From Pseudomonas sp. C1C7 (GTDB lineage Bacteria; Pseudomonadota; Gammaproteobacteria; Pseudomonadales; Pseudomonadaceae): a stretch of DNA of 64,000 nt. Each line of letters begins with the position of its first letter. Within the stretch, counting starts at the first letter, position 1. Below, in pieces: positions 43,578-52,605 of the stretch. The DNA is taken from contig NZ_JABFMP010000003.1 of the NCBI RefSeq assembly GCF_013359595.1, positions 1-64,000 of the forward strand, written 5' to 3'. A program made the translations under genes and the position numbers. The notes beneath the pieces were generated by a model that searched no databases, was not told the origin of the DNA, and worked only from the letters and a program-made list of their open reading frames with translations.

Positions 43578-46500
43578 ATGCCCGAACACTCCACGCCCAG
43601 CGCTGTTGATGTACTGACCCAGCTGGTGACCGGCCCCTCGCTCACCGATGTGGCATCGAATGCATTACGCCTTGCGCTGAAAACGCTGTACCCGAACCTG
43701 GAGATCGATCCGCAACTGGCAATGGTCGTCACACCCCACTGGTTGATCGACGGTGAAGACGTCATTGCCGGCCGCCCTCGGTTCGAATCACTCACCAACA
43801 TCCTGGTGCGACTCGGGTTGTCCGGCTCCACCGTGACCCTAATCGACGGTGAGCACTTTCTGACCCTGCAACCAAGGGTCGAACCGGCGATTCAAATCCC
43901 GGTGAAGATCAATGCCATAGGCCTGCTGATCAACGAACTCGCACCGTTGCTGTTTGTGGCTTATCAGGAACAACAGGTCGACTACTGGAGCGAACTCACC
44001 CACTCCGCAGAACCACGCTGGTATGAGCTGTCGGACTCATTGCGCGGCATGTGGAATGTCAGCGCGCCCCTTGGCCTGGACGCGGACCGGCAGGCGATGG
44101 TCAAGGCCGTCTACAACGCACCCGACAAGCAACAGCGTCTACCCACGGACAAGTACAAAATCCGCGCTTGCCTGGTCGACCTTGATCAGGTCGAGGGCAC
44201 CACGCGCACGCACCTCAATGTGCTCGACATCACCGTGCTGGTCGGTTCCCTCGCTGACCGAACGCTGATACTGACGCACTCGATCACCCAAGGGTTCAAG
44301 TCGTTCGATACGTTCGATGCATTGGGTCAGTCCCTGGCCGATGCGTATCTGACCAGCCCCACGGACAACAGTCTGAACTGGCGACTGGTCGAGCCCGAAG
44401 GCAACTTTTTCGACCACCAGGCCTGCACCTTGATTGCCCTGGAGGCGGATGCCATCGGGAAGATCAATTTTTTCAAGACTGTGGACAAAATCGCCCCCTA
44501 CCCTCACCTCGGCAACCTCGGTCCAAGCGATGTCCCTCCTTTGCGACTCCAATCCCATTTTGATCGGATGCAGCCTTTGCTACCGCCGTGGCTGGACAAC
44601 GCGTCCCCTACGGATCAAGCGAGTTACAGCCGACACCTGATGGACCTGACGGTCTTGCAACACCGCAACGCCGGTAAAACCTTTCAAAGCGAAATTCCCG
44701 ACATTCATGCGTTCACACTGGACGCACTGACCAGACAAATACGCCAGGATCACCCGCAGGCAAGCAACGTGAGGCTCGACAATGTCGAGATCAGCATCAC
44801 CAGCCTGGTGGTCTGGGGCACCTTCGTTTTACCGGGACAAACCGACACCCTGACGTTATCGCTCACCGAACTGGCGCTGCAAAACCTGGCGGGATTGCCT
44901 CGGGGGAACAAGACGGTGCGTTACACGGACGACTCTGCGTTGCCCACCTGGATGACCCCTGACTATCTGGAACGACTGGTCACCACGGTCAACATCGGCG
45001 CGGCCTATCCCGAGATGCTCAAAAGCCGGCTGATCGACGACTCGAACCAGGCTCGAGCCCTTAGACGCCTCTACACCAGCCAATTGCCGGTGGAGCTGCC
45101 GTTACTGGCGTTGCAGCAAAAAATCCGCGGCAACGCGGGGCTGGACGAACAGGGTTATCGATACGTGATCGCCGCCTTAGCGTCCTCCCCCACGGATCGA
45201 AAGGTGGACGGACAAGACATCGTGGTCCGCCCGCTGGCCTTCATCCCGTCGCACCGTGCGGATACCACGCCTGACAAAGTCGCCAACATGTTCATCATCG
45301 GGCCACGGCAGATCGACATGGGACCTTGCGTGCTCTATCGGCCGTTACTGAACCCGCCGTTGCTTCAATATCCGTCGCAAAGCAATCTGCTCTACGCAAT
45401 CCAGCATTCCAGGTCACTGAGGGAATCGGTGCTGGCCTGGTTGCCAGACAGGGCCCGTTTCAACTACAGCCAATACGTGTTTCCAGCGAAATTGCCGTCA
45501 ATCTGGGTGGTGCCGCAGTTGTTGGTTGACCCCACGACCGCGCTCGACATGAGCGGCCCCGTCACGCTGTCTGCAAGCATCATCGAACAGGATCTGCTGG
45601 ACACGCTCTTCAAGTCGGCCGTTGACGCGATGATCACCCAGGCAGATCGGCAGTCGGTGTCCAACGCCGAGGCGCGCTGGGCGACGCTCAAGCAGGGTGG
45701 CTGGCTGATGTTCAACGCGGCACTGCCGTTCCTGGGCCGGACTGTTGGCGCTGCCGCGTGGATCTGGCAAATCATGGACGACATGCAAGCCATCAGCGAT
45801 TCGGGGAACGAGGAACAGGCCACGCTCGACTGGACGGCCTTGACCGATATTCTGATGGCGCTGGGCATGGTCCTCGCCCATCGCGCGGCAACCCGCGCAC
45901 AACCGGCGCGCGCATCGGCGCAAGCGCCTGTTTCACCGGCGGAAAAACTCCCGGAAAAGATCCTTCCGAAAACACCAGCGATCTTGCGTTTGCCGAACAT
46001 CAGCGGCAACGACCTTCCCGCCACCCATGAAACATCACTCAACGCGATCAACGCGCTAAACCGCTCGCGGCCGGGCCTGGCATCGGTACTGGATGCCCTG
46101 AAAATCCCCAAGCCCGTGGCGCTGGGCGAGCCTGCAAGCGAGGGGGCCTATCAACACCTCTATGCGCATGCGCAGAAGTGGTACGCGCCGGTGGGCGAAC
46201 GCTGGTTCGAGGTGGAACTCAATGACGAGGGGCTGGTGCAAATCATCGATTCACGTCAGCAGCCTGGGCGCATGGGACCGGTGTTGACCCACAGCGCCAG
46301 CGGTCAGTGGGTCATCGATCTTCGATTACGCCTGCGCGGAGGTGGGTTGAGCCGTCGGCTCAAGAAATTGCAGCTGGAAAACCAGGCGAAGCTGATGCAA
46401 AAGAGGGCCGCGCTGACAGCGTTCGATAATAAGCAGGAAGACATGCATCAAGAGCGGGCAGATGCGCGCCAAAAAATGCTCAAGGCCGGACCGGAGACCG

Positions 46501-48155
46501 CCGTAAGTGCGCGACAACAGTTTCTGGACATGCTCGATAGGCAGTACAAGGCCTATGACGACCACATTCGGGACCTCAAGGCCCTGAACATTCTGGAGGC
46601 CATTCCCAATTACCGCACGGCGATGCTCGATCGCTTATCGCTGCAGTTGTTTCTGGCGCAGTCGTGGCTGGATGAATCCTTGGCCGGGTTTCGCGAAAAC
46701 CTGAACAAAACCATGGCGTGGATTGACGAAGAAACCACGCCACCCTCGAAAGAACATTTAACAACCTACGAAAAATTGAGCGACCAGGCGCAGGGCGTGA
46801 TCGAGAAGATCGAGTCCGCGCATTCACGCTTTCAGGAACTGAGCCTGTTGGGCAAGGAGGCCGTCGAGGTCAGCCATGCCTACCGCAAAAAGCTGCCTCG
46901 CTACTCCATCAATGAGCTCAAGCTGCTGCGGGTCTCGCTGGGAGGCGAACTGTGCCTCAAAGCCGGCCCTCAAGAGCCCTCGCTGGACGCCATGCAAGTG
47001 CTGGAAACCCTGATCGATGATGCCGCCATGAATATCCAGAGCTCGCAGGAACTGAGCACTGACGAAACCCTGCTCAATCTCGGTGAGCGCATCGAGGCGA
47101 TGAGCAATCTGGCAGAGCAGTTTGCGGTGATTGATCAACGCTTCCTCGACTTCGTCGATCAATACCCGGAGCAGATCGAAACAGAGCGCCTCGATCAGGT
47201 ACGCACGATTACCGCAGGCTTCAACAAAGACACCGTTGACCGACTGGCGAATATGCTTCGCGAACGACGGCTCGTCGAACCGGTTCCCGGGCCGTCCAGA
47301 CTCTCGACTCCCCAACCGAAAAAAGTCATCAAGACCCGGTACAAAGGCACACTGATCGGCGAACCGCGAGCGAGCGCCGACGGTGAGCAGGCCAATCTGG
47401 TCGATGTGAAATCCCCCCTTACCGGCAAGATCATCGCCACGTTTCACGAAAAAAAACCTGGGGAATGGCTCGAGAGAGTCACTCCCAAAGCACCGCCGAT
47501 CAAAGCGGCGCTCGACTTGGGGAAAAGTGTCGAAGCCGGACAGGCCCTGCTGGATGACCTGGCAGACTTCCATAAACGCACTGAAACCTACGCCAAACCG
47601 CCACAACGCATTCCGGTCGAAATCGAAGAGATCTACCAACGGCATGGCAAACGCCTGCGCGAGGCCGGGGAAGCGATCGACTCCGCGTTGACCGCGCTCA
47701 ATCTCACCGACGATCCCGCAACGTCTGCCGCGGCGCTGATCAAGCGTCTCGACGCGGCCGCAACAGCGCTTGATGAAAAAGGTCACGGCAGCCGCGTGCA
47801 AATGATCAAGCAACAGCCTCCGACGGCGGCCCGGGTCGAGTGGCTCAAGGAGAAAAGAGAAGTGGAGATCTCGAAAAAGCCCCCTCGTCGCCGGCTCAAA
47901 GGGTCGCGCAAGGACTATTTGGATGAATACGAAGTGCTCGACCACAAAACCCGCAAGGTGCTGTGGTATGCACACTTTCACTATGCCGATGCTGACGCGG
48001 CTGTTGGATCGTTCACCGCTGCACATTTGAAAACCGTGGGACAACGGCTGCTGGGAGGGGCGTTCAATGTGCGTGGCCAGAGCGACCAGGACCTGATCGC
48101 CATCTACCGCAGCGAGATCGGCCTGGCCCTGGCCAACCGCGTGTTCTTTTCCTGA
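43578..48155 (+). CDS. Giant dermonecrotic-toxin-domain-like protein (DUF6543 type)
   Basis: A 1525-residue protein with no signal peptide. The first 700 or so residues resemble the large dermonecrotic toxin-like proteins common in Pseudomonas (DEQGYRYVIAAL, GPCVLYRPLLNPPLLQYPSQ, RSLRESVLAWLPDRARFNYS). A hydrophobic region follows (707-730 and 752-765). Residues 930-1250 look helical and coiled. The C-terminal 80 residues (YLDEYEVLDHKTRKVLWYAHF ... IYRSEIGLALANRVFFS) form a compact end. No leucine-rich repeats or NEL catalytic Cys motif are visible. AAGGA precedes ATG 43578. No immunity or secretion gene adjoins it. Family assignment is from memory of motifs; activity is unknown. Confidence 0.72.
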   Translation: MPEHSTPSAVDVLTQLVTGPSLTDVASNALRLALKTLYPNLEIDPQLAMVVTPHWLIDGEDVIAGRPRFESLTNILVRLGLSGSTVTLIDGEHFLTLQPRVEPAIQIPVKINAIGLLINELAPLLFVAYQEQQVDYWSELTHSAEPRWYELSDSLRGMWNVSAPLGLDADRQAMVKAVYNAPDKQQRLPTDKYKIRACLVDLDQVEGTTRTHLNVLDITVLVGSLADRTLILTHSITQGFKSFDTFDALGQSLADAYLTSPTDNSLNWRLVEPEGNFFDHQACTLIALEADAIGKINFFKTVDKIAPYPHLGNLGPSDVPPLRLQSHFDRMQPLLPPWLDNASPTDQASYSRHLMDLTVLQHRNAGKTFQSEIPDIHAFTLDALTRQIRQDHPQASNVRLDNVEISITSLVVWGTFVLPGQTDTLTLSLTELALQNLAGLPRGNKTVRYTDDSALPTWMTPDYLERLVTTVNIGAAYPEMLKSRLIDDSNQARALRRLYTSQLPVELPLLALQQKIRGNAGLDEQGYRYVIAALASSPTDRKVDGQDIVVRPLAFIPSHRADTTPDKVANMFIIGPRQIDMGPCVLYRPLLNPPLLQYPSQSNLLYAIQHSRSLRESVLAWLPDRARFNYSQYVFPAKLPSIWVVPQLLVDPTTALDMSGPVTLSASIIEQDLLDTLFKSAVDAMITQADRQSVSNAEARWATLKQGGWLMFNAALPFLGRTVGAAAWIWQIMDDMQAISDSGNEEQATLDWTALTDILMALGMVLAHRAATRAQPARASAQAPVSPAEKLPEKILPKTPAILRLPNISGNDLPATHETSLNAINALNRSRPGLASVLDALKIPKPVALGEPASEGAYQHLYAHAQKWYAPVGERWFEVELNDEGLVQIIDSRQQPGRMGPVLTHSASGQWVIDLRLRLRGGGLSRRLKKLQLENQAKLMQKRAALTAFDNKQEDMHQERADARQKMLKAGPETAVSARQQFLDMLDRQYKAYDDHIRDLKALNILEAIPNYRTAMLDRLSLQLFLAQSWLDESLAGFRENLNKTMAWIDEETTPPSKEHLTTYEKLSDQAQGVIEKIESAHSRFQELSLLGKEAVEVSHAYRKKLPRYSINELKLLRVSLGGELCLKAGPQEPSLDAMQVLETLIDDAAMNIQSSQELSTDETLLNLGERIEAMSNLAEQFAVIDQRFLDFVDQYPEQIETERLDQVRTITAGFNKDTVDRLANMLRERRLVEPVPGPSRLSTPQPKKVIKTRYKGTLIGEPRASADGEQANLVDVKSPLTGKIIATFHEKKPGEWLERVTPKAPPIKAALDLGKSVEAGQALLDDLADFHKRTETYAKPPQRIPVEIEEIYQRHGKRLREAGEAIDSALTALNLTDDPATSAAALIKRLDAAATALDEKGHGSRVQMIKQQPPTAARVEWLKEKREVEISKKPPRRRLKGSRKDYLDEYEVLDHKTRKVLWYAHFHYADADAAVGSFTAAHLKTVGQRLLGGAFNVRGQSDQDLIAIYRSEIGLALANRVFFS

Positions 48156-48168
48156 ATCAACGATTCAT

Positions 48169-49704
48169 TCAAACCCGCCACACCTGCCGCAAACGTGCCA
48201 GAGCCGATTCGATCGCCGGCTCCGGCACCGCGGCAAATCCCAGTACAAGGCCGGCACGCAGATCGATGGGCGTTGCCGAATCGGGCAACCAGTAATTGCT
48301 CAACCCATTGATTTCCACACCCACCGTTTCTGCTTGCTCAATCAACTGTCGCTCTCTGGCCACACTGTCCACAGAAACCGTCAGGTGCAATCCGGCCGAC
48401 ACTGCGGGCAGGCTGCCGACACCCGCCAGCCGCTGGGGCCAGCCTTCCATCAGCGTGTTGCGGCGGCTGAGCGCGGCTCGGCGCATGCGACGTATGTGTC
48501 GTTGGAAATGCCCGGCGGCCATGAATTCGGCCATGACCACTTGGGTGCTGACTTCGGAATGCCGGACATCCACCGCCCGCCGTTGCGAAAACGCCTCCAC
48601 CAGCCCCTGTGGCAACACCAGATACCCCAGGCGCAACGCCGGAAACGCGACCTTGCCAAAGGTGCCGACATACAACACGCGCCCCTGCCGGTCGAGTGCC
48701 GCCAACGGTGCCAGGGGCGCTCCGGTATAGCGGTATTCGCCATCGTAGTCGTCTTCGACGATCCAGCCCTGAGTGCGTTCGGCCCAGGCCAGCAGTTCCA
48801 GGCGTCGGGCGAGACTCATGACCACGCCGGTCGGATACTGATGTGAGGGCGTAACGTAAGCCACGCGGCAGTCGCCACAAGCCGCCAATGCCGCGCAATC
48901 CATGCCCTCGGCATCCACCGGCACCCCCTGTAAACGCCCCCCTGACATCGCGAACGCATGCCCGGCCGCGCGGTAACCCGGATTTTCGATGCCCACGCCA
49001 TCGCCGGGCTCCACCAGTAATTGTGCACAAAGGCTAATCGCCTGCTGCGCACCACTGGTGATCACAATTTGTTCAGCCGTGCACTGCATGCCCCGGGAAC
49101 TGCGCAAATAGGCTGCAATCAGACTGCGCAGCCGGGCATCCCCGGCCGGGTCGCCATAACACAACTGCTGCATATCCGGTTTTCGCCAGAAAGCCGCGTT
49201 CAGCTTGGTCCAGACGTCGAACGGGAACAGATCGAAGGCCGGCACGCCCACTCGAAAAGCCTTGGGCGGCCCGCTGGGAGGTCGAGGCAAATGGTTATTT
49301 TCCAGGCGCTGCAGCGCCCCACTGTGGATAACTTTACTGGATGAAATCCCAGGTAAATTTGTCGATTTTGTGGATAAGGCTGTGGGTAAGCCTGTTGAAA
49401 AGCCTGTGGATACTTTTGTGGATAGTTTTTCGGACTGAGGCAATCGAGCCACATAGGTGCCATCTCCGACCCGCCCTTCAATGAAGCCTTCGGCATATAG
49501 CTGATCGTAGGCACGCACCACGCTGTTGCGTGAAATCGCCAGCGCTGCCGCAAGGTCCCGTGTCGCGGGAAGCCGCGTGCCACTGGCAAGCCTTCCATCC
49601 AGAATGCGCAGGCGTAGCGCTTGATAAAGCTGACGGCTCAAACCCTTGTGACGGTCAAGCTCGATCCCCGCCGGGTTGAATGGCAACGCAGGTGAGTCCG
49701 GCAT
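48169..49704 (-). CDS. MocR/PdxR-type GntR regulator with aminotransferase domain
   Basis: A 511-residue regulator. A GntR winged helix covers about 18-87 (LYQALRLRILDGRLASGTRLPATRDLAAALAISRNSVVRAYDQL), then a long linker (about 88-140) with tetrapeptide repeats (KLST, KVST, GFST, ALST), then a fold-type I aminotransferase domain with PLP-site GTFGKVAFPALRLGYLVLP. Such proteins sense PLP with an amino acid or amine. It is divergent from the PaiB-like gene, which is its likely target. The linker DNA is a 12-base tandem repeat of DnaA-box-like units. Confidence 0.93.
   Translation of the reverse strand: MPDSPALPFNPAGIELDRHKGLSRQLYQALRLRILDGRLASGTRLPATRDLAAALAISRNSVVRAYDQLYAEGFIEGRVGDGTYVARLPQSEKLSTKVSTGFSTGLPTALSTKSTNLPGISSSKVIHSGALQRLENNHLPRPPSGPPKAFRVGVPAFDLFPFDVWTKLNAAFWRKPDMQQLCYGDPAGDARLRSLIAAYLRSSRGMQCTAEQIVITSGAQQAISLCAQLLVEPGDGVGIENPGYRAAGHAFAMSGGRLQGVPVDAEGMDCAALAACGDCRVAYVTPSHQYPTGVVMSLARRLELLAWAERTQGWIVEDDYDGEYRYTGAPLAPLAALDRQGRVLYVGTFGKVAFPALRLGYLVLPQGLVEAFSQRRAVDVRHSEVSTQVVMAEFMAAGHFQRHIRRMRRAALSRRNTLMEGWPQRLAGVGSLPAVSAGLHLTVSVDSVARERQLIEQAETVGVEINGLSNYWLPDSATPIDLRAGLVLGFAAVPEPAIESALARLRQVWRV
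49323..49428. repeat. 12-base tandem repeat with DnaA-box-like units inside the MocR linker
   Basis: TGTGGATAA occurs exactly at 49323 and 49369. From 49369 five 12-base units follow: TGTGGATAAGGC, TGTGGGTAAGCC, TGTTGAAAAGCC, TGTGGATACTTT, TGTGGATAGTTT. On the coding strand they encode the xxST repeats of the linker. Confidence 0.85.
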
Positions 49705-49797
49705 GGAAATGGACCTATGAAATTGCTCTTTAATGGCTCTTACAACAGACCATTAGCCTGCCTAGGATGAGCGCATTCGCCAAGGAAAATCTGTGCC

Positions 49798-50421
49798 ATG
49801 TACACGCCCCGCACTTTTGCCATCGATGACTTGTCCCAACTGCACGAACTGATCCTCGCCACTCGCCTGGCCATCCTGGTGACCCACGGCGAGCACGGTC
49901 TGCAGGCCAGCCATGTGCCGGTGCTGCTGCATCGCGAACAAGGCCCTAACGGCACGCTGTACGGGCACCTGGCCAAGGCCAATCCGCAGTGGAAGGACCT
50001 GCGCGACGGCGCCGAAGCCCTGCTGATTTTTTCCGGTGCCGATGCCTACGTCAGCCCGGGCTTTTATCCGAGCAAGGCCGAGCACGGCAAAGTCGTGCCG
50101 ACCTGGAACTACGTCGCGGTACACGCCTATGGCCGCGCCGAAACGTTCAGCGATGGCGGGCGGCTGCTCGACATCGTCAGCACCCTGACCGATCGCCATG
50201 AGAGCGGTCGCGCCCAGCCGTGGAAAGTCGACGACGCGCCTGCCGACTACATCGACGGCATGCTCAAGGCCATCGTCGGTTTCGCCGTGCCGATCGAACG
50301 TCTGGAAGGCAAGCGCAAGCTCAGCCAGAACCGCACTCCCGCAGACATCGCTGGTGTGCGCGAGGGGCTTGCTGCCAGCTCCGATGCGCAGGACCAGGCC
50401 CTCGCCCACTTGATGCGTTAA
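49798..50421 (+). CDS. PaiB-like FMN-binding protein
   Basis: A 207-residue flavin-reductase-like split-barrel protein of the PaiB/FMN-binding negative transcriptional regulator family: MYTPRTFAIDDLSQLHELI at the start, ASHVPVLLHRE, AYVSPGFYPSK and TWNYVAVHAYG. Despite the family name, a regulatory role is shown only in a few cases, and FMN or heme binding is more general. GGAAAATCTGTGCC precedes the ATG. It is divergent from the MocR gene and followed by two acetyltransferase genes. Confidence 0.9.
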   Translation: MYTPRTFAIDDLSQLHELILATRLAILVTHGEHGLQASHVPVLLHREQGPNGTLYGHLAKANPQWKDLRDGAEALLIFSGADAYVSPGFYPSKAEHGKVVPTWNYVAVHAYGRAETFSDGGRLLDIVSTLTDRHESGRAQPWKVDDAPADYIDGMLKAIVGFAVPIERLEGKRKLSQNRTPADIAGVREGLAASSDAQDQALAHLMR

Positions 50422-50430
50422 GGAAAAAAC

Positions 50431-50877
50431 ATGACTCAGATCGACATCCGCCAGGTCAGCGCCGACGACCACGCCGCCTGGCTGCCGCTGTGGCAGACCT
50501 ACCTGCGCTTCTACAAAACCGAACTGCCCGAGACTGTCACGCAAAGCACTTGGCAGCGCCTGCTCGATCCGAGCGAACCCACCCACGCCGCACTGGCCTG
50601 GGCCGATGGCAAAGCGGTAGGCATGGTGCATTTCATCTACCACCGTTCCAACTGGGCCATCGAAAACTCCTGCTATCTGCAAGACTTGCTGGTAGCGCCC
50701 GAAACCCGCGGCACCGGCGTCGGCCGCAAGCTGATCGAATTCGTCTACGCCACGGCCAAGGCTGATGGTTGCAACAAGGTCCACTGGTTGACTCACGAAA
50801 CCAACGCCACTGCGATCCAGCTCTACGAGCGCATCGCCGAACGTCCCGGTTTCATTCAGTTTCGCAAGGCCATTTAA
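50431..50877 (+). CDS. GNAT-family N-acetyltransferase
   Basis: A 148-residue single-domain acetyltransferase. Acetyl-CoA-binding motif A is LQDLLVAPETRGTGVGRKLIEFV, followed by GCNKVHWLTHETNATAIQLYERI. AAGGAAAAAAC precedes the start, 9 bases after the PaiB-like stop, so they are cotranscribed. The substrate is not predictable, although a small amine would fit the MocR/PaiB context. Confidence 0.92.
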   Translation: MTQIDIRQVSADDHAAWLPLWQTYLRFYKTELPETVTQSTWQRLLDPSEPTHAALAWADGKAVGMVHFIYHRSNWAIENSCYLQDLLVAPETRGTGVGRKLIEFVYATAKADGCNKVHWLTHETNATAIQLYERIAERPGFIQFRKAI

Positions 50878-50894
50878 GATTCAAGGAGAACACC

Positions 50895-51566
50895 ATGCCG
50901 ACTTCACTTGCCGACTGGAAAGGCGTTCAGCCACCGTCGGTGCAAACCCTCGAAGGGCGCTTCATCCGCCTGGAAAAACTCGACCCGGCGCGTCACGGCG
51001 ACGATCTGTTCAAAGCCCTGCAAGGCCCCGGCGCCGATCCGAAACTCTGGGACTACCTGCCTTACGGCCCGTTCCCGGAACGCAGCGCCTTCAACGACTG
51101 GCTGAACAACCACGCAGCCCACAGCGACCCGTACTTCTTCAGCGTGATCGACCGCGCCAGCGGTGAGGTGCAGGGCATCCTCAGCCTGATGTCCATCGTC
51201 CCGGCCCAGGGGCGCATCGAAATCGGCCACGTCACCTTCGGCGCCCCCATGCAGCGCTCGCCGAAAAGCACCGAGGCGATCTACCTCCTGGCCAAGGAAT
51301 CCTTCGCCCTGGGCAACCGCCGCCTGGAATGGAAATGCAACAACGCCAACGCCCGCTCCAAGTACGCCGCCGAGCGCCTGGGTTTCAGCTTTGAAGGCGT
51401 GTTCCGCCAGCACATGGTGGTCAAGGGCCAGAACCGCGACACCGCGTGGTACTCGATCCTCGACTCGGAATGGCCGGCCGTTGCGGCAGGGTTCGAGAAG
51501 TGGCTGAGCGACGAAAACCAGACGGACTCCGGACAACGCAAAGGCCTGGCCGAATGCCGCGGCTGA
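50895..51566 (+). CDS. RimJ/RimL-type GNAT acetyltransferase
   Basis: A 223-residue acetyltransferase of the RimJ/RimL-like group: GRFIRLEKLDPARHGDDLFKAL, LSLMSIVPAQGRIEIGHVTFG and RRLEWKCNNANARSKYAAERLGFSFEGVFRQHMVVKG. AAGGAG precedes ATG 50895, 17 bases after the previous stop. It ends a three-gene unit beginning with the PaiB-like gene. Related proteins acetylate a range of small molecules and protein N-termini. Confidence 0.92.
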   Translation: MPTSLADWKGVQPPSVQTLEGRFIRLEKLDPARHGDDLFKALQGPGADPKLWDYLPYGPFPERSAFNDWLNNHAAHSDPYFFSVIDRASGEVQGILSLMSIVPAQGRIEIGHVTFGAPMQRSPKSTEAIYLLAKESFALGNRRLEWKCNNANARSKYAAERLGFSFEGVFRQHMVVKGQNRDTAWYSILDSEWPAVAAGFEKWLSDENQTDSGQRKGLAECRG

Positions 51567-51579
51567 CCGCCTGAAAGCA

Positions 51580-51648
51580 AAAGATCGCAGCCTTCGGCAG
51601 CTCCTACAGGGTCTCTGCGCAGGAGCTGCCGCAGGCTGCGATCTTTTG
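51580..51648. repeat. REP-like hairpin, family B
   Basis: AAAAGATCGCAGCCTTCGGC and its inverted copy sit between the convergent acetyltransferase and HTH genes. Confidence 0.88.
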
Positions 51649-51664
51649 ATCTTCAATCACGATT

Positions 51665-51943
51665 TCAGCCGACATCCCGCCGAATCCGCACAACCCCCAT
51701 CTTCATCCCGAACGGCCGAAACACCGCGTTCAACGACTTCAACGTCTGGTTCCCTTCCCCATGCTCGATGTGCACCAGTGTGCGTACCGAGATTTTGCAC
51801 ATCTTGGCAAATTGGGTCTGGTGCAAACCGGTGACCTCGACGCGCAGGCGTCGGACTGCTTCACCTATCTCGAGCGAACCTTGAGCGAGCCCTTCTCGTA
51901 TGTCCTCTATGAGCTGCGTACGCTCGGCGACGGTCATGCTCAT
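51665..51943 (-). CDS. HipB-like helix-turn-helix protein
   Basis: A 92-residue Xre-type protein. The helix-turn-helix is HQTQFAKMCKISVRTLVHIEHGEGNQTLKSLNAVFRPFG, at about 42-80, with the HipB-like ending FGMKMGVVRI. The start ATG 51943 overlaps the stop of the preceding hipA-like remnant (ATGA). It is the likely antitoxin-type regulator of a decayed hipAB-like module, with palindromes upstream as possible operators. The frame is intact. Confidence 0.8.
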   Translation of the reverse strand: MSMTVAERTQLIEDIREGLAQGSLEIGEAVRRLRVEVTGLHQTQFAKMCKISVRTLVHIEHGEGNQTLKSLNAVFRPFGMKMGVVRIRRDVG

Positions 51944-52366
51944 TTCAGATCCCACTCTTTCAAACGTTGCTCCAGGTTCTTCAAAGCGATTCGCGGGTGA
52001 TTCATCGTCACGTCGGGTAATCCGCTGGCGCTCAAGATGTCGGGAAGTGCCGCGAGGCGCTGCGCATCCTGACGCAGTCGCTCGAAACAATCAGACGCAT
52101 CAGCCAGCGCTGCCAATGGATCATCAGGGTCCGCAATATCAGCCAATGCACGACAAATCCCACGCCAATCAACATCCCCCGCTCGCTCCAGCTCCCTTGG
52201 CCATTTGGTCGTGCGTGTCACACCTTCGTCATCCATCACCATCGGGGCCAGGTCATAGATCGGCGCCAGGCGAAACGACGAAACCTTTTTCAGGATTGTC
52301 GAAGCTCAGGACCAAAACGTCGTCCCATTTTCCGGCAGTGAATATTTGCAAGGTCAGGTTATACAT
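51940..52366 (-). pseudogene. HipA-like kinase remnant with internal deletion and frameshift
   Basis: From ATG 52366 one frame reads MYNLTLQIFTAGKWDDVLVL and on to SFDNPEKGF, like the N-terminus of HipA-family proteins, then stops after about ten out-of-frame codons. A second frame picks up at about 52290 with SSFRLAPIYDLAPMVMDDEG, the family's C-terminal stretch, and runs to 51940. The central kinase domain (about 300 residues) is missing. A 100-residue open frame from 52242 is the largest intact piece. I infer deletion plus frameshift. The family call is moderately sure. Confidence 0.65.
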
Positions 52367-52377
52367 TCACTATCACC

Positions 52378-52391
52378 TGCATTTAAATGCA
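52378..52391. promoter_or_regulatory. Palindrome TGCATTTAAATGCA, possible HipB-like operator
   Basis: A perfect 14-base palindrome lies 12 bases upstream of the hipA-remnant start. A related site, GCATTAAAATGC, occurs at 52463-52474, and TTGCATATGCAA at 52496-52507. Confidence 0.6.
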
Positions 52392-52462
52392 TTTTTCGCG
52401 AATAATTCGGTGCATGACACGCAATATAGTGCATTCCATCATTCATATCAGGCTGATGAAAC

Positions 52463-52474
52463 GCATTAAAATGC
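52463..52474. promoter_or_regulatory. Near-palindrome GCATTAAAATGC
   Basis: The GCATT/AATGC arms match those of the palindrome at 52378, with the same AT-rich centre. It lies between the hipA remnant and the divergent autotransporter gene. Confidence 0.5.
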
Positions 52475-52495
52475 AGATTTAACGCGAATCCTCAC

Positions 52496-52507
52496 TTGCA
52501 TATGCAA
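52496..52507. promoter_or_regulatory. Palindrome TTGCATATGCAA
   Basis: A perfect 12-base palindrome sits 98 bases upstream of the autotransporter start, in the same TGCAT-rich stretch. Confidence 0.5.
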
Positions 52508-52605
52508 AACAATGCAGATCCATCGTTTTCACTTCTCGTACATCAATCTGTAAAAACCAACCGCTATACAGGACGCCCCCGCTTATAACAAAACGGACGT
52601 CCCAA

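Noticed and set aside
49323..49428. Replication origin suggested by the DnaA-like boxes
   Set aside because: The array is inside a coding sequence, has no AT-rich unwinding region, and no dnaA, dnaN or parAB genes are nearby.
51900..52469. 189-codon plus-strand frame opposite the hipA remnant
   Set aside because: It is a shadow crossing the remnant and the palindrome cluster, with low-complexity composition.
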